Shown here piece by piece: positions 19,164 to 26,696 of a stretch of DNA of 64,000 nt. The notes beneath the pieces were generated by a model. That model did no database searches. It had not been told where the DNA came from and saw only the letters and a list, made by a program, of their open reading frames with translations. The position numbers were made by a program, and so were the translations under genes. The stretch spans positions 1 through 64,000 of the forward strand of contig JAFVBO010000066.1 in the NCBI GenBank assembly GCA_017479935.1, written 5' to 3'. This DNA is from Lachnospiraceae bacterium (lineage in GTDB: Bacteria > Bacillota > Clostridia > Lachnospirales > Lachnospiraceae). Positions within the stretch are counted from its first letter, which is position 1; every line of letters begins with the position of its first letter.

Positions 19164-19192
19164 TTGACAGGCGTAAGCGAGTGTGATATAGT
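19164..19192 (+). promoter_or_regulatory. Strong sigma-A promoter of the sugar aminotransferase run
   Basis: Perfect TTGACA (19164-19169), 17-nt spacer, TATAGT (19187-19192) with an extended TG. Leader of about 100 nt to the start codon. Confidence 0.82.
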
Positions 19193-19299
19193 ATTTAAAA
19201 GTATGCGCTGACGAAGCCCCCTTCTCGCTTCCCACGCGCGCCGTGAGTCTGCGGCGCGCAGTCAGGCGCATGAAATGAAAAGGAAGATAAAAAACGATC

Positions 19300-20403
19300 A
19301 TGTCGGATGAAAAAAAGAGAATTCTGGTGACGCGGTCCTCCATGCCACCCTATGAAGAATTTGCGGAAATGATCCGCCCGCTCTGGGACAGCGCCTGGCT
19401 GACCAATATGGGAGAACTCCATAAAAGTCTGGAACGGAAGCTGGCAGAGTATTTAAAGACGAAGCATCTGCTCCTGTTTGTCAACGGCCACTCGGCGCTC
19501 GAGATGGCGGTGCAGGCCCTGGGGCTTTCCGGCGAGGTGATTACCACGCCGTTCTCCTTCGCCTCGACGACGCACGCGATTGTGCGAAACGGCTGCACGC
19601 CTGTCTTTGCCGATATCCGGGAGGAGGATTATACCCTGGATCCGGATCGGGTGGAGGAGCTGATCACGGAGAAGACCACAGCCATTTTGCCTGTACATGT
19701 GTATGGAAATCTGTGCCAGGTGGAGCGGCTCGAGGAGATCGCGAAGAAACATCATCTGAAGGTGCTGTATGACGCGGCGCATGCCTTTGGTGTGGAGAAA
19801 AACGGGCGGGGAGCCGTCACCTACGGCGACGCGGCTATGCTGAGCTTTCATGCCACGAAGGTGTATCACACGATCGAAGGCGGTGCGGTGGCATTCCAGG
19901 ATCCGGCGTTCACGCAGGTGTTAAAGGATCTGAAGAACTTTGGCATCACGGACGAGGAGCATGTGCAGTACGTGGGCGGAAACGCCAAGATGAACGAGTT
20001 TCAGGCGGCCATGGGCCTTTGCAACCTACGGCATGTGGACGAGGAGATCGAGAAGAGACGGAAGGTTTGCGAGCGGTATCGCGAGCATTTGGAGGGAGTT
20101 CCCGGCCTGAAACTGCGCACTTCGCAGCCTGGTGTGAAAGAAAATTATGCGTATTTCCCGGTGGTCTTTGACGGCTTTAAAAAGAACCGGGATGAGGTAA
20201 AGGCTGCCCTGGAGGCGGAAGGCATCGGAAGCCGGAAGTATTTCTATCCGCTCATCAACGACTATGAATGCTACCGGGATCGCTACAGCAGCAAGGATAC
20301 ACCGGTTGCGAAATACATGGCGGACCGCGTGCTGACGCTGCCGCTCTTTGCATCGTTGGAGTTGGAGGACGTAGACCGGATCTGCCGGATCATCCTTTCG
20401 TAG
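19300..20403 (+). CDS. DegT/DnrJ/EryC1-family sugar aminotransferase
   Basis: 367 aa. PLP-dependent enzyme that transfers an amino group from an amino acid to a keto group on a nucleotide-linked sugar, making an amino-deoxy sugar for glycan synthesis. Landmarks are the N-terminal PLP-phosphate region (FVNGHSALEMAVQAL), VHVYGNLCQVE, the Asp that holds the PLP ring in YDAAHAFG, and the Schiff-base lysine Lys187 in FHATKVYHTIEGG. The length is typical. It resembles the FdtB/DesV subgroup that acts on dTDP-sugars, in line with rfbC in the same cluster, but no dTDP-sugar dehydratase is in the window. Confidence 0.93.
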   Translation: MSDEKKRILVTRSSMPPYEEFAEMIRPLWDSAWLTNMGELHKSLERKLAEYLKTKHLLLFVNGHSALEMAVQALGLSGEVITTPFSFASTTHAIVRNGCTPVFADIREEDYTLDPDRVEELITEKTTAILPVHVYGNLCQVERLEEIAKKHHLKVLYDAAHAFGVEKNGRGAVTYGDAAMLSFHATKVYHTIEGGAVAFQDPAFTQVLKDLKNFGITDEEHVQYVGGNAKMNEFQAAMGLCNLRHVDEEIEKRRKVCERYREHLEGVPGLKLRTSQPGVKENYAYFPVVFDGFKKNRDEVKAALEAEGIGSRKYFYPLINDYECYRDRYSSKDTPVAKYMADRVLTLPLFASLELEDVDRICRIILS

Positions 20404-20504
20404 CGGGCGGCTGTCAGGGGACCTGAAAAAAGCCGCCTCGGTGTTGCGCCGTGATGGCATATGGTCCCTTAAGTAGTGCACAAAAAGGGCATGAGTAAGT
20501 TAGA

Positions 20505-21956
20505 ATGAATAATGAAAACATGAAGGGAAAAGTCCTTTCCGGGCTTTTCTGGAAGCTGATGGAAAACGGAGGCGTGCAGGGCGTTCAGCTTCTGGTGTCT
20601 ATCCTCCTGGCACGCATTCTGGATCCGGAGGAATATGGGGTGGTGGCGTTACTCACCACCTTTATCGCGATTGCGAACGTCTTTATTCAGCAAGGCTTCC
20701 AGACGGCGCTGATCCAGAAACCGAATGCGGATGAGACCGATTTTTCCTCGGTGTTCTGGATGAACCTGGGCGTGGGTGTGCTTTTATATCTGGTGTTATT
20801 TGCGGCAGCACCCCTGATTGCCGCCTTTTACGAGACTCCGGAGCTGACGGGGCTTCTTCGCGTCTTCTCGCTGGTTGTGCTGTTTGGCTCGGTCAGCGCC
20901 ATCGAAAACGCGCTGGTGCAGAGACGGATGGAGTTTAAGCATCTGTTTAAGAGCAGCCTGATCGCCGTTGTGCTCTCGGGCGTGGCCGGAATAGCGGCCG
21001 CCTTAAGCGGAATGGGCCCCATGTCGCTGGTGCTGCAGCAGCTCACCTATCAGTTCCTGTACATGGTGGTGATTGTCCGGAGCGTCGGCTGGTTTCCGAA
21101 GCGCTTGTTTGACCTGGGACGCGTGAAAACCCTGTTTGCATTTGGCTGGAAGCTGCTTTGCTCCGCGCTGATCGACACGGTTTACAACAATGTGTACGCC
21201 CTGGTCATCGGAAAAATCGAGACGAAGGAGCGCCTGGCCTATTACGACAAGGGAAATCTGTTCCCGTCGGTGCTTGTCACCAATATCAACGGGGCGATAC
21301 AGCAGGTGATGCTGCCGGCGCTTTCCGAGAGTCAGAACGATCGCGAGAAAATGCGAAGCATGATGCGCCGCTCGATCGTGACCAGTTCGTATATCATGTT
21401 TGCGATGATGGCGGGGCTGATCGCGGTGGCGGAGCCGTTAATTTCGCTGCTACTCACGGATAAATGGCTTCCGGCGGTTCCGTTTATGCGCCTTTTGTGC
21501 CTGGACTACGCGTTGTGGCCTTTTCATACCGCCAACCTGCAGGCAATCAACGCCACCGGGCACAGTGAGATTTATCTGAAGCTGGAGATTGTCAAGAAAA
21601 GCCTGGGCATTCTTCTGATGCTGCTGGCCATCCCGCACGGGATCCTTGTCATGGTGGCGATGAAACCGCTTAGCAGCCTGTTGTCGACCGTCATCAATGC
21701 GTATCCCAACGGGAAGCTGTTACACTACAGCTTTATCGAGCAGTGGCGGGACGTGCTGCCGTCGGCATGCTTAGCGGCGGTGATGGGCGTCTGCGTCTAC
21801 TTGCTCCAGTTTTTGGGACTCCCGGCGCTTCTCACGATTGTGCTGCAGATTGTTGTGGGCGTGGGCCTGTACGTCGGGTTGTCGGCCCTCTTTAAGCTGG
21901 AGTGCTTTGAGTATCTGCTGGCGACAGTGAAAGAAACCATCAAAAAACACTCGTAA
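20505..21956 (+). CDS. Wzx-type polysaccharide flippase (MOP family)
   Basis: 483 aa with about 12-14 membrane helices. The N-terminus (VLSGLFWKLMENGGVQGVQLLVSILLARIL then DPEEYGVVAL) is typical of polysaccharide transporters of the MOP/MATE superfamily that flip lipid-linked repeat units across the cytoplasmic membrane. It belongs with the Wzy-like polymerase at 12812-14263. The gap before it holds only a small hairpin (AGGGGACC with GGTCCCT at about 20416-20472). The cluster also has an ABC exporter, so two export routes are coded close together. Confidence 0.9.
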   Translation: MNNENMKGKVLSGLFWKLMENGGVQGVQLLVSILLARILDPEEYGVVALLTTFIAIANVFIQQGFQTALIQKPNADETDFSSVFWMNLGVGVLLYLVLFAAAPLIAAFYETPELTGLLRVFSLVVLFGSVSAIENALVQRRMEFKHLFKSSLIAVVLSGVAGIAAALSGMGPMSLVLQQLTYQFLYMVVIVRSVGWFPKRLFDLGRVKTLFAFGWKLLCSALIDTVYNNVYALVIGKIETKERLAYYDKGNLFPSVLVTNINGAIQQVMLPALSESQNDREKMRSMMRRSIVTSSYIMFAMMAGLIAVAEPLISLLLTDKWLPAVPFMRLLCLDYALWPFHTANLQAINATGHSEIYLKLEIVKKSLGILLMLLAIPHGILVMVAMKPLSSLLSTVINAYPNGKLLHYSFIEQWRDVLPSACLAAVMGVCVYLLQFLGLPALLTIVLQIVVGVGLYVGLSALFKLECFEYLLATVKETIKKHS

Positions 21957-22037
21957 AGGCATTTGTCCCGGGATCAGCCGGACTAAAGCGCCAATGTATC
22001 GTAACCTTGTTAGTTGTTGCCTGGAAAGGGATAAACA

Positions 22038-23069
22038 ATGAACGTGAATTTTTCAGTGGACGTGATCATTCCGACCTATCATCCGGATGAGAAGTTTCAC
22101 GTGCTCATGCGAATGCTGCGAGAGCAGACGTATCCGATTCACAAGATTGTCATCATGAATACCGGCACCTCCCTTCCGGAGGAGGAGCATTACCGGCGCC
22201 ATCTGGCGCAGAAAAAGGCCGGCGGGCATGTGCCGGTGATGGAAGTGTACCATATCCGCTCGTCGGAGTTTGACCACGGCGGCACGCGGGGAATGGCGGC
22301 TTCCTGGTCCATGGCGGATATTTGCGTGTTTATGACGCAGGATGCGGTGCCGGACAATGACCGGCTGATTGAAGAACTGGTTGCGCCGTATCAGGAGGAG
22401 GTCGACACCCGGAAAAACCGGTTGAAAAATCTGCACCGGGACCGGGAAAACCTGCGGGAGTTAACCAAGGAAGAAAAGCGGATCGCCGCGGTGTACGCCA
22501 GACAGCTTCCGGCGGCAGACTGCCGTCTGATCGAGCGCTACACAAGAGAGTTTAATTATCCGGACAAGGATCGGAAAAAGACGGCGGAGGATCTGAAGGA
22601 GATGGGCATCAAGACGTTCTTCTGTTCGAACGTCTGCGCGGCCTACCGGATGGACCTGTTCAGAAGACTGGGCGGGTTTGAGAAACGAACCATCTTTAAC
22701 GAAGACATGATTTACGCCGGCCGCGCGGTGAAGGCTGGCTACGCCATCTATTACGCATCGAAGGCCAGAGTGGTGCACTCACACAATTACAGCGGGCTGA
22801 CGCAGTTTCACCGGAACTTTGACATGGCGGTTTCGCAGGCGGATCATCCGGAGATCTTTGAGATGGCACCGTCCGAAAACGAGGGAATCCGCCTGGTCAA
22901 AAGCACGGCGGGGTTTCTTGTGAAGCAGAAAAAGCCGTGGCTGATCGTCCCGCTCCTCTGGCAGAGCGGATGCAAGTACCTGGGGTATCTGCTGGGGAAA
23001 AACTACAAAAAGCTTCCCATGTCGCTTGTCAGGGCGTTTAGCATGCAGAAGTCTTACTGGGATAAATAA
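22038..23069 (+). CDS. Family 2 glycosyltransferase, rhamnosyltransferase-like
   Basis: 343 aa. Start ATG behind GGAAAGGG. GT-A motifs: VDVIIPTYHPDEKF at residues 7-20, the SEFDHGGTRGMAA segment (about residues 76-88) that is typical of rhamnosyltransferase-type GT2 enzymes, and MTQDAVP as the DxD-equivalent. A basic, helical insert (residues 115-150, QEEVDTRKNRLKNLHRDREN) is unusual and may be a coiled coil. The C-terminal part has FNEDMIYAGRAVKAGY, the usual acid region near the acceptor site. It may add the deoxy sugar made through RfbC. Confidence 0.88.
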   Translation: MNVNFSVDVIIPTYHPDEKFHVLMRMLREQTYPIHKIVIMNTGTSLPEEEHYRRHLAQKKAGGHVPVMEVYHIRSSEFDHGGTRGMAASWSMADICVFMTQDAVPDNDRLIEELVAPYQEEVDTRKNRLKNLHRDRENLRELTKEEKRIAAVYARQLPAADCRLIERYTREFNYPDKDRKKTAEDLKEMGIKTFFCSNVCAAYRMDLFRRLGGFEKRTIFNEDMIYAGRAVKAGYAIYYASKARVVHSHNYSGLTQFHRNFDMAVSQADHPEIFEMAPSENEGIRLVKSTAGFLVKQKKPWLIVPLLWQSGCKYLGYLLGKNYKKLPMSLVRAFSMQKSYWDK

Positions 23070-23126
23070 AACCCCTATGCATGAAAGCCGAACGCAATTT
23101 CTTTCAAAAGAAGAAGGAGAAAGAGT

Positions 23127-25115
23127 TTGAAAACGAAAAAATCACTCCCATCCGTTGTGGTTGTACTGGCAGCACTTCTGACAGGAATTCTGACGGGGTT
23201 TCTGGCGGAGCGCCTGCTTCGCCTTCCGGTTCTTTTGCTGCCGGCGAATGAACAGGGTATTTATGAGGTTGCTCCGTCCGACCTTCAGATCAACGAAAAC
23301 CTGACGAGAGACGGGGAGGCGTTTGTCTGGAACGAAGCGGGCAATGGCCTCATCACGTTTGATCTGGGCGGGCGCTATGTGGATAAGTTGCGCTTTGCCT
23401 ATGAGACGGAAGGCATGATGAACGCGGCCGTGTACGTGGATACGGTGAACGATTACGGAATCCCGGAAGAAGGCCGCCTGTATGCGGATTTTAACGCGGC
23501 CGGGCTGACCTCCTCCGTGGTGAACATCGGGGCGGTTTGTCATCAGGTGACCATCCGGCTATTGGACGCAATTTCGCTTGCGGACGGGGAAGTTCCGGTT
23601 CTGCCCGATGAAGGGGCGAAACCGTTTCGGATTTCCGACATCTGTGTGCTGAACGATACGAGCGTAAATCTGCGCCTTGTCCTGTTCTTTGCGGTGATCG
23701 TGTTCCTGGGCGCCTTGTTTGTGTGGTCAGGGCAGAACCTTTTTAAGCATCCGGCGCTGTTGTTTTTTGTCACATCCATGCTCTTAGGGAGCCTGATGAT
23801 CGCGCTGATGCCGCCCACCCGCACCTCCTGGGACGAGGAAATGCATTTTGAACGGAGTTACGCGGTCTCGATCTACCCGCGGCGCGATGTCAACAACGCC
23901 GTGCTGCAGAACCGGACGCAGGCCGGTATCATGACCTGGCATGAAGCGCCGCCGGCTTCCGTGCAGGAAGCGGAGCAGCTGGAGGAATTCTGGGACAACA
24001 CCTATCTGTCCCAGGAACCCTCGGATCCCTTTGATTTATATCTCGAGAAGAAGCTGATTCCTTCGTATTTGGGTCCTGGCGTTGCGATGAAGGCCGCCCG
24101 GTATCTGGGCCTGCCGTTTTCTTTCATGTACCGGGCCGGGCGGTTCGGAAACCTGTTTGTGTACAGCCTTCTGCTGGCGCTGGCGATCTATCTGATCCCG
24201 GTGGGAAAACGGATTCTCATCATGCTGGGGCTGATGCCCACGCCGCTGTTTCTGGCCTGCAGTTTCTCATACGACACGATGGTGACCGCAGGGCTGATCC
24301 TGGCGGAGGCCGCCGCAATCCGGTTTTATCTGACGCCGGAGCGGAAGCTCGAGTGGGGCTGGTTTTTGCTGGCACTTCTCGCCGCATTTGCGGGAGGTCT
24401 CGGAAAGGCTGTCTACGCGCCGCTTTTGCTGGTGTTTTTCCTGATCCCGAAGGAGAAATTTAAGAGGCCCTGGATGGTCTGGATCCCGCGGGTTTTGGCG
24501 GTTCTGGCTTTCCTGGCGCTTGTATACAGCTTCATGGCGCCGGCGTCCACGGGCGTGGAGATGGCGGATCCCAGAGGCGGGGCGACCAGCACGGTCGGTC
24601 AGATGAGCTATGTGCTGGGGCAGCCGTTCGTCTATGCGAAAGTGCTGCTGGCCAACATCTGGAATAAGCTTCCGGGACATCTGATGGGGCATTCGGCTTT
24701 GGGCGAGACCGGATATCTGGGGAGCACTGAACAGGGCCGGTGGATCCCGATCATCGTGACGCTGGTGGTGTTAACCGATACCTTCCGCGACCGGAAGGTG
24801 CTTTCGGAGGGGCCGCAGGCGAAGCGCCTTGGCGTACCGGCAAAGGCATTTCTGTTTATTCTGTGCGCGATGGCGGTGGCGCTGGTCTTTACCAGCATGT
24901 ACCTGGCGTACACGGAGGTGGGCGCCTACAAGATCGCCGGCGTGCAGGGACGATACATGATTCCGCTGCTGTTGCCCCTGTACCTCATCATCAACCAGCC
25001 AGCGCTGGAAAACAAGATGGAGGAGGAGACGTACACCCGCCTGGTATTTGTTCTGATGCTGGCGGTGCAGGCGCTCCTGATCTGGGGATCGATGGCGTCG
25101 GTCTTCGCCATTTAG
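23127..25115 (+). CDS. DUF2142 polytopic membrane protein, possible glycosyltransferase
   Basis: 662 aa. TTG start at 23127 with AAGGAG at a good distance. An N-terminal membrane helix and a ~140-residue extracytoplasmic beta-rich domain are followed by about eleven membrane helices. The segment PPTRTSWDEEMHFERSY near residue 235 is the DUF2142 signature; acidic residues in the first loop and multi-pass topology recall GT-C glycosyltransferases that use lipid-linked sugars. In glycan clusters such proteins often add side branches outside the cell. Function is inferred from topology only. Confidence 0.85.
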   Translation: MKTKKSLPSVVVVLAALLTGILTGFLAERLLRLPVLLLPANEQGIYEVAPSDLQINENLTRDGEAFVWNEAGNGLITFDLGGRYVDKLRFAYETEGMMNAAVYVDTVNDYGIPEEGRLYADFNAAGLTSSVVNIGAVCHQVTIRLLDAISLADGEVPVLPDEGAKPFRISDICVLNDTSVNLRLVLFFAVIVFLGALFVWSGQNLFKHPALLFFVTSMLLGSLMIALMPPTRTSWDEEMHFERSYAVSIYPRRDVNNAVLQNRTQAGIMTWHEAPPASVQEAEQLEEFWDNTYLSQEPSDPFDLYLEKKLIPSYLGPGVAMKAARYLGLPFSFMYRAGRFGNLFVYSLLLALAIYLIPVGKRILIMLGLMPTPLFLACSFSYDTMVTAGLILAEAAAIRFYLTPERKLEWGWFLLALLAAFAGGLGKAVYAPLLLVFFLIPKEKFKRPWMVWIPRVLAVLAFLALVYSFMAPASTGVEMADPRGGATSTVGQMSYVLGQPFVYAKVLLANIWNKLPGHLMGHSALGETGYLGSTEQGRWIPIIVTLVVLTDTFRDRKVLSEGPQAKRLGVPAKAFLFILCAMAVALVFTSMYLAYTEVGAYKIAGVQGRYMIPLLLPLYLIINQPALENKMEEETYTRLVFVLMLAVQALLIWGSMASVFAI

Positions 25116-25131
25116 GGTCACTGTGAATGGC

Positions 25132-25160
25132 TTGCCAGAAACAAGTTTAAGTGGTATAGT
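25132..25160 (+). promoter_or_regulatory. Sigma-A promoter of rfbC
   Basis: TTGCCA (25132-25137), 17-nt spacer, TATAGT (25155-25160). The leader to the rfbC start is about 65 nt. Confidence 0.7.
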
Positions 25161-25231
25161 AACGAAACAATTGCAGAACGCTGTCTCGAAACATAAGAGA
25201 GCGCTCGTATATAAAGGAGAAAAGATAGGAA

Positions 25232-25789
25232 ATGGGAAAGATTAAAGTGGAAACCTGTGACATTGAAGGATTGCGCGTGATCACGCCGTCCGTCTTTGGA
25301 GATGAGCGCGGGTACTTTATGGAAACCTATAATCTGAATGATATGAAGGAAGCGGGCATGGACATGGTCTTCGTGCAGGACAATCAGTCCATGTCGATCC
25401 GCGGCGTGCTGCGCGGACTGCACTATCAGAAGCAGTTCCCGCAGGGTAAGCTGGTGCGTGTGGTGCGCGGCGAAGTGTTTGATGTGGCCGTGGATCTTCG
25501 CAAGGGCTCTGCCACCTACGGAAAGTGGTTTGGCGTGACCCTTTCGGCCGAGAACAAGAAGCAGTTTTACATTCCGGAAGGATTTGCGCACGGCTTCCTG
25601 GTGCTGTCGGACGAGGCGGAATTCTGCTATAAGTGTACCGATTTCTATCATCCGGGCGACGAGGCCGGAATTGCCTGGAACGACCCCGAGATCGGCATCG
25701 ACTGGCCCATCCCCGAGGGCATGAAACTGGTCATCTCCGAGAAGGATCAGAAGTGGGGATCCTTTGCCTCGGCCTTCCATTTTGAGTAA
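25232..25789 (+). CDS. rfbC: dTDP-4-dehydrorhamnose 3,5-epimerase
   Basis: 185 aa, the normal length. It epimerises C3 and C5 of dTDP-4-keto-6-deoxyglucose on the way to dTDP-L-rhamnose. The cupin barrel carries the catalytic His64 in RGLHYQ, VVRGEVFDVAVDLRKGS, and the YIPEGFAHGF stretch with a second conserved His. RBS AAGGAGAAAAG-type precedes the ATG. The other rhamnose genes (rfbA, rfbB, rfbD) are not in this window, so they must lie elsewhere if rhamnose is made. The gene ends 13 nt before the methyltransferase. Confidence 0.96.
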   Translation: MGKIKVETCDIEGLRVITPSVFGDERGYFMETYNLNDMKEAGMDMVFVQDNQSMSIRGVLRGLHYQKQFPQGKLVRVVRGEVFDVAVDLRKGSATYGKWFGVTLSAENKKQFYIPEGFAHGFLVLSDEAEFCYKCTDFYHPGDEAGIAWNDPEIGIDWPIPEGMKLVISEKDQKWGSFASAFHFE

Positions 25790-25802
25790 AACGCCCATTC
25801 GT

Positions 25803-26696
25803 ATGAGCGCGGAGAAAAAAGCTGAAAACGTAAGAAGCAAGGAAGCCTGTGAAGAGCGCCTTCTGCGGATCGCGGAAGGAATGTCTGCCAAAGAGGCTTC
25901 TTTGTTGTTCCTTCAAAAACAGGACTGGGACGTGATCCGGGGCTTTCACCCGCAGCGGGAGAATGCGGCCGGGTGGCTGCCCATGAAAAAGACGGACCGG
26001 GTGCTGGAGCTTGGCGCCGGCTGCGGGGCGGTGACGGGAAGGCTTTGCAGGAATGCTGGAACGGTGACGGCGCTCACGTCGTCGAAAACGCTGGCGGAGG
26101 CGATCCGGGTCCGCCATGCGGGCAAGGGGAACCTGACGGTGGAAACGGGCACGGCCTTGGCGTACCTGAAGGACATAAGCGAACGGTTTAACTGGATCGT
26201 GATTTCGGATGAGCAGGAGCTTTTCCAGGATGAGGAGGCCCTTCTGGCCCTTCTGAAAGACCGCCTTTTGCCGGACGGAAAGCTGGTGCTTGGCTTTTAC
26301 AATCCCTATGGGCTGATGTTTCTGTCCGGCTGTGCGGACCCGGAGAGCGGCGTGCTGTTTGGAAGCCTGGAAGGAAATGCCGCGGGAAAAGACGGCGCGA
26401 ATGCGTACCGGGGATGCAGGGCGCTCGGCCCCGTCAAGGAAGCGCTTTGGCGCGCCGGGTTTGACCGGGTCCGGACGTTTTACCCGTTCCCGACGCATGT
26501 GATGCCCAACCGGATTTTTTCGGATGAGTTTCTCCCCACGCCGGGAGAGTTAAAGAACGACACATACAGTTTTGAACACCCCAGGATCCGCCTGTTTGAC
26601 GAGCAGAAGGCGTGGGACCGGATCCTTGCGGATGGGGAGTTTCCCCGGTTTTCCAATTCCTACTTTTTGATCGCGGAGGCGACATGGAGCAGCTGA
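25803..26696 (+). CDS. SAM-dependent methyltransferase, class I
   Basis: 297 aa from the ATG at 25803; TTG codons at 25764 and 25782 are possible earlier starts, and no strong ribosome site decides. Motif I VLELGAGCGAVTGRL (about residues 67-81) and the acidic post-motif region WIVISDEQE mark a Rossmann methyltransferase. The target is unknown; in the setting it may cap or decorate the glycan. The last 13 nt overlap the start of the next, very large glycosyltransferase, so the two are translated together. Confidence 0.87.
   Translation: MSAEKKAENVRSKEACEERLLRIAEGMSAKEASLLFLQKQDWDVIRGFHPQRENAAGWLPMKKTDRVLELGAGCGAVTGRLCRNAGTVTALTSSKTLAEAIRVRHAGKGNLTVETGTALAYLKDISERFNWIVISDEQELFQDEEALLALLKDRLLPDGKLVLGFYNPYGLMFLSGCADPESGVLFGSLEGNAAGKDGANAYRGCRALGPVKEALWRAGFDRVRTFYPFPTHVMPNRIFSDEFLPTPGELKNDTYSFEHPRIRLFDEQKAWDRILADGEFPRFSNSYFLIAEATWSS

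Noticed and set aside
18457..19167. Plus-strand open frame of 236 codons
   Set aside because: It runs through two palindromic elements, has no ribosome site and no recognisable protein family.
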